In this document: positions 54,906-63,407 of the stretch, one piece after another
Layout: each line of letters starts with the position of its first letter
Position numbering within the stretch: the first letter of the stretch is position 1
Translations under genes and position numbers: made by a program
Source of the DNA: DAIODI01 sp046349255
Lineage (GTDB): Bacteria > Pseudomonadota > Alphaproteobacteria > Rhizobiales > Aestuariivirgaceae
DNA length: 64,000 nucleotides
Direction of reading: 5' to 3'
NCBI GenBank assembly: GCA_046349255.1
Contig: JAXMCR010000004.1
Coordinates: 806,001-870,000, forward strand
The notes under the pieces: model-generated
Told to the model about the DNA's origin: nothing
Seen by the model: only the letters and a program-made list of their open reading frames with translations
Databases searched by the model: none

Positions 54906-56117
54906 CTAAGCCATCGCCTTCTGGAGGTTTTCATCGATCTTGTCGAGGAAACCCTCGGTTGAAAGCCAAGTCTGCTCCGGGCCGACGAGGACGGCAAGGT
55001 CCTTGGTCATGAAACCCTGTTCGACCGTGTCGACGCAGACCTTCTCGAGCGTCGCGGCGAACTTTGCGAGCGCGGCGTTGTCGTCGAGCTTGGCGCGGTG
55101 CGCAAGCCCTCGCGTCCAGGCGAAGATCGAGGCGACGGAGTTCGTCGAGGTCGCCTTGCCCTGCTGGTGCAGGCGGTAGTGGCGCGTCACCGTGCCGTGC
55201 GCGGCCTCCGCCTCGACGGTCTTGCCGTCCGGCGTCATCAGCACCGAGGTCATCAGGCCGAGCGAGCCGAACCCTTGCGCCACCGTGTCGGACTGGACGT
55301 CGCCGTCGTAGTTCTTGCACGCCCACACGTAGCCGCCAGACCACTTCAGCGCGGAGGCCACCATGTCGTCGATCAGGCGGTGCTCGTAGGTGATGCCGGC
55401 CTTCTCGAAGGCCGTCTTGAACTCCGTGTCGTAGATCTCCTGGAACAGGTCCTTGAAGCGCCCGTCGTAGGCCTTGAGGATCGTGTTCTTGGTCGAGAGG
55501 TAGACGGGATACTTGCGGTTGAGCCCGTAGTTCAGCGAAGCGCGCGCGAACTCGCGGATCGAGTCGTCGAGGTTGTACATGGCGAGCGCCACGCCAGAGC
55601 CCGGGGCGTCGAACACTTCCTTCTCGATCACGCTGCCGTCCTCGGAGACGAACTTGATCGTGAGCTTGCCCTTGCCGGGGAAGCGGAAGTCGGTCGCGCG
55701 GTACTGGTCGCCGTAGGCGTGGCGGCCGACGATGATCGGCTGCGTCCAGCCCGGCACGAGGCGCGGGATGTTCTGGCAGATGATCGGCTCTCGGAAGATC
55801 ACGCCGCCGAGGATGTTGCGGATCGTGCCGTTGGGCGACTTCCACATCGCCTTGAGGCCGAACTCCTTCACGCGGGCCTCGTCGGGCGTGATCGTCGCGC
55901 ACTTCACGCCGACGCCGTACTTCTTGATCGCCTCGGCGGCCTCCACGGTGACACGGTCGTCGGTCCGGTCGCGGTTCTCGATACCGAGGTCGAAGTAGTG
56001 GAGGTCGACGTCGAGGTAGGGCGTGACGAGCTTGTCCTTGATCAGCTGCCAGATGATCCGGGTCATCTCGTCGCCGTCGAGTTCGACGACCGGGTTCCTT
56101 ACCTTGATCTTGGCCAT
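54906..56117 (-). CDS. icd: NADP-dependent isocitrate dehydrogenase, eukaryote-like (type II)
   Basis: A 403-residue IDH. Its N-terminus MAKIKVRNPVVELDGDEMTRIIWQ and the substrate block KSPNGTIRNILGG with Ser94 are those of the homodimeric eukaryote-like NADP-IDH class also found in rhizobia. Catalytic Tyr/Lys and metal Asp motifs (KNYDGDVQSD and SSVASIFAWTRGL) are present. It makes 2-oxoglutarate and NADPH. The gene for AceK, usually known from the bacterial-type IDH, is at 29834, so whether this enzyme is a target is open. The ATG at 56117 is used. Confidence 0.96.
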   Translation of the reverse strand: MAKIKVRNPVVELDGDEMTRIIWQLIKDKLVTPYLDVDLHYFDLGIENRDRTDDRVTVEAAEAIKKYGVGVKCATITPDEARVKEFGLKAMWKSPNGTIRNILGGVIFREPIICQNIPRLVPGWTQPIIVGRHAYGDQYRATDFRFPGKGKLTIKFVSEDGSVIEKEVFDAPGSGVALAMYNLDDSIREFARASLNYGLNRKYPVYLSTKNTILKAYDGRFKDLFQEIYDTEFKTAFEKAGITYEHRLIDDMVASALKWSGGYVWACKNYDGDVQSDTVAQGFGSLGLMTSVLMTPDGKTVEAEAAHGTVTRHYRLHQQGKATSTNSVASIFAWTRGLAHRAKLDDNAALAKFAATLEKVCVDTVEQGFMTKDLAVLVGPEQTWLSTEGFLDKIDENLQKAMA

Positions 56118-56287
56118 TGGCGCTCTTTCGTCCCCTGGATTTTGCACGTGCGAAGGCGGTGGTTCGCCCGGTTCCTAGCAGAGCGGGGCGGGAGCGTCCA
56201 ATTGGACGGACGTCGAGGGTGACCGCGCAATCGGCGGCCGTTCCAAAAGGGCTTTTACTCCGGCGACGCCTCGGATATGCGACAGGC

Positions 56288-57106
56288 ATGTCCGGCACCG
56301 ACAAGACGCAAGAGACGCCCCAGGGCCCGCATCCGGCCGTGATTCTCGTCAATCCGCAGCTTGGCGAGAACATCGGCACGGCGGCGCGCGCCATGGCGAA
56401 CTTCGCGCTGTCCGAGCTGCGCATCGTCGACCCGCGCGACGGCTGGCCCAACGAGCGGGCGGTCTCCGCCTCGTCGGGGGCGGTGCACGTGATCGAGAAC
56501 GCGACCGTGCACGCCGATCTTGCCTCGGCGCTGAAGGACCTCAACTACGTCTATGCCACCACCGCGCGCCCGCGCGGGATGGTGAAGGAGGTGGTGACGC
56601 CGGAGCAGGCGGGCAAGGACATGCGCCGCAGGCTCGCGCGCGGCGAGAAGCTCGGCATCCTGTTCGGCCGCGAGCGCTGGGGCCTGTCGAACGACGAGGT
56701 GGCGCTTGCCGACGTGATCGTGACGGCCCCGGTCAACCCCGCGTTCGCCTCGCTCAACATCGCGCAGGCCGTGCTGCTCGTCGGCTACGAGTACTACAAG
56801 GGGCTTGCGACGACGCTGGGCCAGGCGACGCCCGAACTCCCCGCGATCGAGGCCCCCGGCCTGCGCACCGCCGACTCGCGGCTGGCGACGAAGGAGGAAC
56901 TCCTCGGCTTCTTCGAGCACCTCGAGGGGGAACTCGACGCCGCCGGCTTTTACAAGACCGAGGACAAACGCCCCGGCATGGTACGCAACATGCGAAACCT
57001 GTTCACCCGCGCCGAACTGACCGAGCAGGAGGTGCGCTCGTTGCGCGGCATGATCGCGAGCCTGACGCGCGTGCACCTGTTGCGCAAGGCGCAGGGCGAG
57101 CGATGA
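56288..57106 (+). CDS. trmJ: tRNA (cytidine/uridine-2'-O)-methyltransferase TrmJ-like
   Basis: A 272-residue SPOUT methyltransferase. The knot region has VNPQLGENIGTAARAMANFALSELRIVDPRDGWPNERA, ILFGRERWGLSNDEVALAD and PAFASLNIAQAVLLVGYE, the three SPOUT motifs of the TrmJ/LasT type. It methylates ribose at position 32 of certain tRNAs. The ATG at 56288 follows 170 bp from the divergent icd. It overlaps murI by 4 bp (ATGA). Confidence 0.92.
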   Translation: MSGTDKTQETPQGPHPAVILVNPQLGENIGTAARAMANFALSELRIVDPRDGWPNERAVSASSGAVHVIENATVHADLASALKDLNYVYATTARPRGMVKEVVTPEQAGKDMRRRLARGEKLGILFGRERWGLSNDEVALADVIVTAPVNPAFASLNIAQAVLLVGYEYYKGLATTLGQATPELPAIEAPGLRTADSRLATKEELLGFFEHLEGELDAAGFYKTEDKRPGMVRNMRNLFTRAELTEQEVRSLRGMIASLTRVHLLRKAQGER

Positions 57107-57951
57107 GCGAAAGCACGCGGCGGATACTGCTGTTCGATTCCGGCATGGGAGGGCTCACGGTGGCGCGCGCGGTACGGGCGGCGCTTCCCGAAGCCGCGCT
57201 GTTCTACGCCGCCGACAACGCGGCGTTTCCCTACGGCGCGTGGGAGGAGGGGGCGCTCACCGAGCGGATCGACCGGGTGATCTCGCGCCTCCTCGAGGAA
57301 GTTGCGCCCGACGTCACGGTGATCGCCTGCAACACCGCCTCGACGATCGCGCTGCCCACGCTTCGGCTGCGGCATGCGGGACCGTTCGTCGGCACGGTGC
57401 CGGCGATCAAGCCGGCCGCGGCCCAGACGAAGAGCGGGATCGTCGGCGTTCTCGCGACCCCCGGCACGGTCAAGCGCGAGTACACGCAGGCGCTGATCCA
57501 TACGTACGCGTTTCATTGCAAGGTGGTCCTGCACGGTGCGCCGAAGCTTGCCGAGATAGCCGAGGCGAAGCTCAAGGGTTCGGCGTACGCGGCGGCCGCG
57601 ATCGGCCCCGAGATCGCGCCCGTGTTCGTCGAGCGCGACGGCAAGCGCACCGATGTCGTGGTGCTCGGGTGCACGCACTATCCGCTGCTCGTCGAGGAGA
57701 TGACGCAGGCGGCGCCCTGGCCCGTGACGTTCCTCGACCCCGCCCCGGCGATCGCCCGGCGGGTGGTCTCGCTCCTCGGCGAGCTGCCGCCCGGGGCGCA
57801 CGCCCAGGAAAGACATGGCGCCGGCACGCTGTTCCTCACCGACAGGAACCGCCACGCGGGCGAACTCGAGGCGTATGCCGCGAACGGTTTCGGCCGACTC
57901 GAGATCCTCGACCTTCCGGCAACCGAAACGGCGCGGATTTCTGGCCTTTGA
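57103..57951 (+). CDS. murI: Glutamate racemase
   Basis: A 282-residue MurI. The two catalytic cysteines are Cys76 (ACNTAST) and the one in GCTHYPLL, and the N-terminal FDSGMGGLTV motif is typical. It supplies D-glutamate for peptidoglycan. The dgcN/dgcA pair at 1860-3859 would process D-glutamate in the opposite sense, for catabolism. It is coupled to trmJ by ATGA, and its stop codon sits within the -35 of the rpsD promoter (57948-57953). Confidence 0.95.
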   Translation: MSESTRRILLFDSGMGGLTVARAVRAALPEAALFYAADNAAFPYGAWEEGALTERIDRVISRLLEEVAPDVTVIACNTASTIALPTLRLRHAGPFVGTVPAIKPAAAQTKSGIVGVLATPGTVKREYTQALIHTYAFHCKVVLHGAPKLAEIAEAKLKGSAYAAAAIGPEIAPVFVERDGKRTDVVVLGCTHYPLLVEEMTQAAPWPVTFLDPAPAIARRVVSLLGELPPGAHAQERHGAGTLFLTDRNRHAGELEAYAANGFGRLEILDLPATETARISGL

Positions 57952-57976
57952 CTTCCCGGCCGGGCTCGACTATACG
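57948..57976 (+). promoter_or_regulatory. rpsD promoter
   Basis: TTGACT (57948-57953) and TATACG (57971-57976) are spaced 17 bp apart, a near-consensus sigma-70 promoter. Its -35 includes the murI TGA stop. The rpsD leader would then be about 170 nt long, enough for an autoregulatory structure. Confidence 0.75.
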
Positions 57977-58155
57977 GGCCCGTCCGCCAAGGGCCGTTGG
58001 GCTCTTGGCGTAACGTTGCTTGCCTGCGGGCTGGTCCTCGGATCGGCCCTGTCGGCCGGGCCTTCGGGTTCGGCGGCGAGGAGGGCGAGCGTTCTTTCAC
58101 GGGCCGGCCTTCGGGTCGAGCCTCCCATTATCGACGTCACCGTTTGGAGACTTGA

Positions 58156-58773
58156 ATGACGAAGCGCGCATCCGCGAAGTACAAGATCGACCGCCGCATG
58201 GGCGAGAACATCTGGGGCCGCCCGAAGAGCCCCGTGAACAAGCGTGAGTATGGTCCGGGCCAGCATGGCCAGCGCCGCAAGGGCAAGCTGTCGGACTTCG
58301 GCACGCAGCTGAAGGCCAAGCAGAAGCTCAAGGGCTACTACGCCAACATCTCCGAGAAGGCGTTCCGCGCCGTCTACGCCGAGGCCTCGCGCATGAAGGG
58401 CGACACCTCGGAGAACCTGATCGGCCTGCTCGAGCGCCGTCTCGACACGCTCGTCTACCGCGCGAAGTTCGTGGCGACCCCGTTCGCCGCCCGCCAGTTC
58501 GTCAACCACGGCCACGTGAAGGTGAACGGCCGCCGCGTGACGGTGCCGAGCTTCCGGCTCAAGGCCGGCGACGTGGTCGAGATCCGCGACAAGTCGAAGG
58601 AACTCGGCGTGGTGCTCGAGGCGACGCAGCTCGCCGAGCGCGACGTGCCGGAGTACATCGAGGCCGACCACAAGAAGATGACGGCGCGCCTCACCCGCGT
58701 TCCGGGGCTTTCGGACGTGCCGTACCCCGTCCAGATGGAGCCGAACCTGGTCGTCGAGTTCTACTCGCGCTGA
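58156..58773 (+). CDS. rpsD: 30S ribosomal protein S4
   Basis: A 205-residue S4. The N-terminus MTKRASAKYKIDRRMGENIWGRPKSPVNKREYGPGQHGQRRKGKLSDFG is the alphaproteobacterial form, without the zinc cysteines. The S4 RNA-binding domain (LDTLVYRAKFVATPFAARQFVNHGHVKVNGRRVTVPSFRLKAGD) follows. It nucleates assembly of the small subunit. It is transcribed alone, away from the ribosomal cluster, as in other Rhizobiales, from the promoter at 57948, and ends at the terminator at 58798-58827. Confidence 0.98.
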   Translation: MTKRASAKYKIDRRMGENIWGRPKSPVNKREYGPGQHGQRRKGKLSDFGTQLKAKQKLKGYYANISEKAFRAVYAEASRMKGDTSENLIGLLERRLDTLVYRAKFVATPFAARQFVNHGHVKVNGRRVTVPSFRLKAGDVVEIRDKSKELGVVLEATQLAERDVPEYIEADHKKMTARLTRVPGLSDVPYPVQMEPNLVVEFYSR

Positions 58774-58797
58774 CCCGGTAATCTCCCGCCAGTTCGA

Positions 58798-58827
58798 GGC
58801 GTCTGCAGCGTGCTGCAGGCGCCTTTT
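58798..58827 (+). terminator. Terminator of rpsD
   Basis: An 11-bp stem with one U-G pair (58798-58808 with 58813-58823), a 4-base loop CGTG and TTTT at 58824-58827, 25 bp after the rpsD stop. Confidence 0.8.
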
Positions 58828-58945
58828 GCTGTCCCGGCCGACGTACGCCTTCACCAATCGCACACGACGACCGGACCATTCCTTTGACATCGCGACCCAA
58901 CGCTCGCCTTAAGGTCGGCACGATCCGATTCCTGGGAGAAGCGCC

Positions 58946-60250
58946 ATGCGCTCGATGATGCTTTCGATGGTTCTGGCAGGCCTTGCGGTCGGCGCCGCCG
59001 CGCCGGTGGCGCACGCCGAGGTGTCGCTGCCCCCGTTCTATGCCGCGGTGTCGAAGCTGAAGCCCGAAGGCAAGCTCGGCCAGGTTCTCAAGATGCAGCG
59101 GGTGTCGACGCCGATCCCCGGCGCGCAGGCCTGGCGCATCGCCTACGTCTCGTCCGATCTGCACGATCGCAAGACGATCTCGACCGCGCTCCTCGTGGCG
59201 CCGGTCGGCAAGCCGCCGAAGGGCGGGCGGCCCATCGTCTCGTGGGCGCACGGCACCACCGGCACGGCGCAGAACTGCGGGCCCTCCCAGGTCGAGAACC
59301 CGGCCGTTCCGCTGAACGAGTACTTCCTCGTCAACGGCAATTCGTGGACCGACTACGGCATCGCCGGGCTCGATGAATTCATCAAGCGCGGCTACGTGGC
59401 GGTCGCGACCGACTACCAGGGGCTCGGCGGGGGCGGCATCCACCAGTACACGGTGTCCGCCACCAACGGGCGCGATGCGATCAACGCCATTCGCGCTGCG
59501 GGCGCGCTGAAGGAAACCGGCGCCGGCAAGAAGGCCATCCTCTACGGCTGGTCGCAGGGCGGCGCCGCGGTGCTCGCGGCTGGCAGCTCCGGTGACTACA
59601 TCGCAAAGAAGGGCACCGCGTTCGACGGCATCGAGATCGTCGGCGTCGTCGGGCTGGCGCCGGCCGACACGGCTGCGCTCGCACCAGCAGGCCCGATGAC
59701 CGACGAGCAGGCTGCGGCGTTCGTGAACGGCTCGCGGAAGCTTATGTCGGGCGATCTCCTGAACTTCTCGCACCTCGTGATGAACCTGCTCGGCACGCAG
59801 GCCGCATTTCCGGACACGCTGAAGCTCACGGACTGGATGACTGACGAGGGGGCGAAGGCGCTCGAGACGATCCTCACCAACAAGTGCGTTCACGTCACGG
59901 CCGATACGCTGAAGTTCAACTACGGCGACAAGTTCGGGGACCTCCTGAAGCCGGAGGTCAGCAACGTCAGGGCGTGGGCGGACGCGCTGGTGGGCGGCAG
60001 CGCGCCGAACGCGAAGCCGGTCGCGCCAGTGATGATCTACTGGGGCAGCGCGGATACGGTCGTCGAGCCGTCGCAGGGCGCGACCTACCGCACACGGATG
60101 TGCGCGCTCGGCGGCAACGTCGCGCGCGTCGAGCTACCTGGGTCGCAGACGCACTTCACCGTTCCGCCGACGGCGGAGCCTCTCTATGTGCCGTGGATCG
60201 CAGACCGCTTTGCCGGCAAGCCGGTTGCCGACGGCTGCGCCACGCAGTGA
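58946..60250 (+). CDS. Secreted lipase/esterase (LIP family)
   Basis: A 434-residue alpha/beta-hydrolase with a Sec signal peptide (cleavage near AHA, residue 24). The nucleophile is Ser203 in GWSQGG (GxSxG), and a second motif AHGTTGT lies near the oxyanion hole. The C-terminal part with YWGSADTVVEPSQG and SQTHFTV supplies the Asp and His of the triad. It belongs to the secretory lipase family, best known in fungi and some proteobacteria. Substrate range is unknown. Two cysteines near the C-terminus and two others may form disulfides. ATG 58946 has a GGGAGAAG upstream. Confidence 0.9.
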   Translation: MRSMMLSMVLAGLAVGAAAPVAHAEVSLPPFYAAVSKLKPEGKLGQVLKMQRVSTPIPGAQAWRIAYVSSDLHDRKTISTALLVAPVGKPPKGGRPIVSWAHGTTGTAQNCGPSQVENPAVPLNEYFLVNGNSWTDYGIAGLDEFIKRGYVAVATDYQGLGGGGIHQYTVSATNGRDAINAIRAAGALKETGAGKKAILYGWSQGGAAVLAAGSSGDYIAKKGTAFDGIEIVGVVGLAPADTAALAPAGPMTDEQAAAFVNGSRKLMSGDLLNFSHLVMNLLGTQAAFPDTLKLTDWMTDEGAKALETILTNKCVHVTADTLKFNYGDKFGDLLKPEVSNVRAWADALVGGSAPNAKPVAPVMIYWGSADTVVEPSQGATYRTRMCALGGNVARVELPGSQTHFTVPPTAEPLYVPWIADRFAGKPVADGCATQ

Positions 60251-60344
60251 CCGTGGCCTGACGCCCGGGGGCGACAGGCCTTCCTCTCCGCCGTATGGTG
60301 CGGCTGCCGGAACGGTCCGGCGGCTCTTCCGGCGGGTGCCCACT

Positions 60345-60605
60345 ATGACCGCGCTGCTCGTGCTTCTGACGATCGCCGACGTGGCGCTCGCCGTGCTCCT
60401 GATCGCGGTGTCGGGGTTCGTGCTCGAAGGGGTGAACAACACCGGCCCGATGATGCCGGAGGCCGTGTTCTTCGTGGCGCTGGTCGTCGTCTGTCTCGTT
60501 GCGCCGATTGCGGCGTGGGCGCTCAGGCGCAAACTCGATCCGATGATCGTGCTGGTGATCGCCGCCGCACCGCTCGCCGTCGCGGCGGTCGCCTTCGCGA
60601 TCTGA
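60345..60605 (+). CDS. Small hypothetical membrane protein
   Basis: An 86-residue protein with three hydrophobic segments (about residues 2-22, 33-55 and 66-86) and a short hydrophilic loop. No motif or family is recognised. It starts 94 bp downstream of the lipase on the same strand. The ribosome-binding site is weak. The coding status is likely but not certain; it is followed by the bidirectional hairpin at 60612-60636. Confidence 0.55.
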   Translation: MTALLVLLTIADVALAVLLIAVSGFVLEGVNNTGPMMPEAVFFVALVVVCLVAPIAAWALRRKLDPMIVLVIAAAPLAVAAVAFAI

Positions 60606-60611
60606 ACGATA

Positions 60612-60636
60612 AACCCCGGCGGAAGCCGCCGGGGTT
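60612..60636. terminator. Bidirectional terminator-like hairpin
   Basis: A perfect 11-bp stem (60612-60622 with 60626-60636) and loop AAG lies between the small membrane gene and the convergent GST gene. The flanking TTTATC on the minus strand fits termination of GST best. Confidence 0.7.
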
Positions 60637-60663
60637 CGCAATCGCTGTTGGTTAAGCCCGCGC

Positions 60664-61272
60664 TTACTTGATCAGGCCTTCCGCCTTCATCGCCGACTGC
60701 ACGGCGGGGCGCTCGGCGACGCGCTGCAGGTACTTGCCGATCGCCTTGTACTGCGACAGGTCGATGCCGACGTACTTCGGCCAGCCGAGCACCGTGAACA
60801 GGTAGGCGTCAGCGACCGAGAACTCGTCGCCGAGGACGTACTTGTTCTTCTTGAAGTGCTTCTCGAGCAGGTCGAAGCGGCCGGCGAGCTTGTCCTTCAA
60901 GATGGTCTTGTAGTCGTCCGGCGTCGCCTGGCTGAAGAACGGGCCGAGCTGCTTGTGCACCTCGGTCGAGATGAAGTTCAGCCACTCCTGCAGGCGGGTG
61001 CGCTCGATCGTGCCGTTCTTCGGCGCGAGCTTCTTGCGCGGCACGCGGTCGGCGATGAACTGGACGATGGCCGGACCTTCGGTGATCACGTCGCCCTCGT
61101 CGGTGACGAGCGCCGGCACGTAACCCTTCGGGTTGACCTTGGTGTAGTCCTTGCCCTTGGCGGTCTTCTTGGTGGCGAGATCGACCTTCTCGGCGTCGAA
61201 CTTCAGGCCGGATTCCTGCAACACGATGTGGGGCGAGAGCGAGCATGCTCCCGGCGAAAAGTAGAGCTTCAT
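60664..61272 (-). CDS. Beta-class glutathione S-transferase
   Basis: A 202-residue GST. It starts MKLYFSPGACSLSPHIVLQESG, with Cys10 as in the bacterial beta class, and NPKGYVPALVTDEG and EGPAIVQFIAD supply the glutathione-binding loop. The C-terminal all-helical domain includes FSVADAYLFTVLGWPKYVGID. It conjugates or reduces electrophiles with glutathione. GAGGAGAGA lies 3-8 bases before the ATG, a good ribosome-binding site. It reads toward the hairpin at 60612. Confidence 0.93.
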   Translation of the reverse strand: MKLYFSPGACSLSPHIVLQESGLKFDAEKVDLATKKTAKGKDYTKVNPKGYVPALVTDEGDVITEGPAIVQFIADRVPRKKLAPKNGTIERTRLQEWLNFISTEVHKQLGPFFSQATPDDYKTILKDKLAGRFDLLEKHFKKNKYVLGDEFSVADAYLFTVLGWPKYVGIDLSQYKAIGKYLQRVAERPAVQSAMKAEGLIK

Positions 61273-61378
61273 GAGTCTCTCCTCGAATTCTGGCGCTAGC
61301 CAAGCCAGAAGCCGAGAACTACCTCCGCTGCTAAACTGTTACAAGAGGAGTTACAGACTCATTCGATCAAAGATTATG

Positions 61379-61648
61379 TCAGTGGACGCGCCATTCGCTG
61401 CCGACCAGCTTCAGCTCCGCCGGACCGATGAGCCGGTTGTGTGCAATGCGCACCGTGTGCAGCGGTCCATCCAGGTTCTTCGCCCAGAAGTCGAGAAAGG
61501 CGATGAGCTTCGGAAATCGCGGGGCGAGGTCGTAGTTCTGCCAGATGTAGGTTTGCAGCAGATGCCGGTGATCGGGGATGCGGTACATGATCTCGGCGGT
61601 CGTCAAGCTGTAGCCGTCGAGTTGCCGGGCGAAGTCCGATTGACCCAT
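61379..61648 (-). CDS. Usg family protein
   Basis: An 89-residue protein, MGQSDFARQLDGYSLTTAEIMYRIPDHRHLLQTYIWQNYDLAPRFPKLIAFLDFWAKNLDGPLHTVRIAHNRLIGPAE, which matches the small Usg proteins of Rhizobiales. Function is unknown. The name comes from its position upstream of aspartate-semialdehyde dehydrogenase or tryptophan genes in other bacteria, which is not the case here. It lies 106 bp upstream of the GST gene on the same strand. Confidence 0.88.
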   Translation of the reverse strand: MGQSDFARQLDGYSLTTAEIMYRIPDHRHLLQTYIWQNYDLAPRFPKLIAFLDFWAKNLDGPLHTVRIAHNRLIGPAELKLVGSEWRVH

Positions 61649-61772
61649 GGGTCGCTCCTCGTCGTTGATGACAGATCAAAGACTGAAGTGGACCGATTGG
61701 TTTCGTCAAGAGTCTGTGACGGACTTTTTCGTTCTGAATCAGGCACTTGGCAGCATGCTCCGGAGAGTGCTG

Positions 61773-62684
61773 CTAACCGCGCGGGGCGGAGTGGCAGATC
61801 CACAGTCCCGTCATGATCGCAACGCCGCACAGGAACGTCAGAAGCCCGATCGGTTCGCCGAGAAGGGCCCACGCGGCGAGCGCCGCCACGACGGCTGCGA
61901 TCAGCTGTGTCGTCGAGGAGTATGAGGCGGGGAGGTGCGCGAGCGCGAACGTCAGCAGCCCCTGGCCGCCGGCGTGGCAGATGGCGGCGAGCGCGATCAC
62001 GGTCGCCCAGCCCGCGAGACTTCCGGGCAGGAACGCGCCGGGTGCGAACAGGGCGACCGGAAGCATTGCCAGCGCCGAGATGGCGGTCGTGTGCACGATG
62101 ATCCGCCGCGTGGTGATGCGCTGGCGCAGCGACCGCAGGATCAGGAGGTACGCCGCATAAGACATCGCCGCGCCGACGGCGAAGAGATCGCCCGCGAGGC
62201 GGTCCACGGGGCCGTGCACGCCCTTGGCGCGGGTGACGACCAGCGCGACCGACCCGGCGATCGCGAGTGCCAGTCCCATCGCGAACCGCCGGGAGATGCG
62301 CTCGCCGAGGAACACGAACGCCGCGGCGGTGACGAAGATCGGCGCGCCGTTCGAAAGCAGCGTCGCATCCGCGACCGTGGTCAGCGCGATCGCCGCATGC
62401 CAGCAGACGATGTCGACGGCGAACATCAGCCCGGCGAATGTGAGAAGCAGCATGTCGCGGCGGGGATCGGCGGAGGAGGGCGGCGCCCGCTTCGGCTCGG
62501 GCAGCATCACCGCGACGATCGGCAGCGCAATCGCGAGGCGCCAGAAACCGGAGGCCATGGCGGAAACGTCGGCGAGCCGGATGAGGATGGGCGAGACGCC
62601 CATGGCGGTGCCCGCCAGCATCAGCGCGAAAAAGGCCCGCCGCTCGAGCGACGGGCCTTGCGTGGTGTATGGGGTCTGACTCAC
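61773..62684 (-). CDS. DMT-superfamily EamA transporter
   Basis: A 303-residue ten-helix transporter. The N-terminal repeat starts ERRAFFALMLAGTAMGVSPILIRLADVSAMASGFWRLAIALP, and SYSSTTQLIAAVVAALAAWALLGEPI is the conserved segment in the C-terminal repeat. It is one of three such transporters in this window. It follows grxD on the same strand with about 47 bp between. Substrate unknown. Confidence 0.88.
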   Translation of the reverse strand: MSQTPYTTQGPSLERRAFFALMLAGTAMGVSPILIRLADVSAMASGFWRLAIALPIVAVMLPEPKRAPPSSADPRRDMLLLTFAGLMFAVDIVCWHAAIALTTVADATLLSNGAPIFVTAAAFVFLGERISRRFAMGLALAIAGSVALVVTRAKGVHGPVDRLAGDLFAVGAAMSYAAYLLILRSLRQRITTRRIIVHTTAISALAMLPVALFAPGAFLPGSLAGWATVIALAAICHAGGQGLLTFALAHLPASYSSTTQLIAAVVAALAAWALLGEPIGLLTFLCGVAIMTGLWICHSAPRG

Positions 62685-62730
62685 GGCCGCCTTTCGCGAT
62701 CACTGCGCGCCGACGGCCATGGCGCTGACG

Positions 62731-63063
62731 TCAGCCGTTGGCGGTGGCGACGCCCTTTTCGGTGAGCAGCTCCTTGAGCTCGCCCGACTGGAACATCTCG
62801 GTGACGATGTCGCAGCCGCCGACGAACTCGCCCTTGACGTAGAGCTGCGGGATGGTCGGCCAGTTGGAGAAGTCCTTGATGCCCTGGCGCAGCGCGTCCG
62901 ACTCGAGCACGTTGATGCCCTGGTAGGGGGCGCCGACGTAGTCGAGGATCTGCACCACGCGGCCGGAGAAGCCGCACATCGGCTGCTGCGGCGTGCCCTT
63001 CATGAAGAGCACCACGTCGTTGCCCTTCACCTGCTCGTCGATCCACTTCGTGATGTCGCTCAT
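62731..63063 (-). CDS. grxD: Monothiol glutaredoxin, Grx4/GrxD family
   Basis: A 110-residue CGFS glutaredoxin. The active-site cysteine is Cys30 in CGFS, and WPTIPQLYVKGEFVGGCDIV gives the glutathione and cluster site. These bind a bridging 2Fe-2S cluster and form a complex with BolA proteins; the bolA gene is adjacent, 23 bp upstream. The start MSDITKW at 63063 is preferred over 63069 because GGAAGG is then 8 bases upstream rather than 2. Confidence 0.94.
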   Translation of the reverse strand: MSDITKWIDEQVKGNDVVLFMKGTPQQPMCGFSGRVVQILDYVGAPYQGINVLESDALRQGIKDFSNWPTIPQLYVKGEFVGGCDIVTEMFQSGELKELLTEKGVATANG

Positions 63064-63086
63064 TGGCATTGCCTTCCGTTAAGTGT

Positions 63087-63323
63087 TCAGCCCTTCGGCG
63101 CGGCGGTCTGCAGCGCCATGGCATGCAGCTCGCCACCCATCCGTCCCTTCAGCGCCTGGTAGACGAGCTGGTGCTGCTGCACGCGGCTCTTGCCCGCAAA
63201 GGCGCCCGAAACGATGTTGACGGCATAGTGGTCGCCGTCGCCCGCGAGATCGCGGATCTCGATCGCGGCGTCGGGAAACGCCTCCTTCAGAAGACGCTCC
63301 AGTTCCTGCGCGTGCATCGCCAT
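63087..63323 (-). CDS. bolA: BolA family protein
   Basis: A 78-residue BolA-like protein. It starts MAMHAQELERLLKEAFPDAAIEIRDLAGDGDHY and ends RVQQHQLVYQALKGRMGGELHAMALQTAAPKG, with the conserved His67 thought to be the cluster ligand shared with Grx4. Together with grxD it forms a unit for Fe-S trafficking and iron sensing. It follows purL with about 84 bp between, the usual alphaproteobacterial order purL-bolA-grxD. Confidence 0.93.
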   Translation of the reverse strand: MAMHAQELERLLKEAFPDAAIEIRDLAGDGDHYAVNIVSGAFAGKSRVQQHQLVYQALKGRMGGELHAMALQTAAPKG

Positions 63324-63407
63324 GAATGGGGTTCCCGGGCCTTCGCGATGGTTTCGTCTCTGATGTAGACGCCCCCTCCCGCTCACGCAAGGGCAGGGGG
63401 AGGCTCC

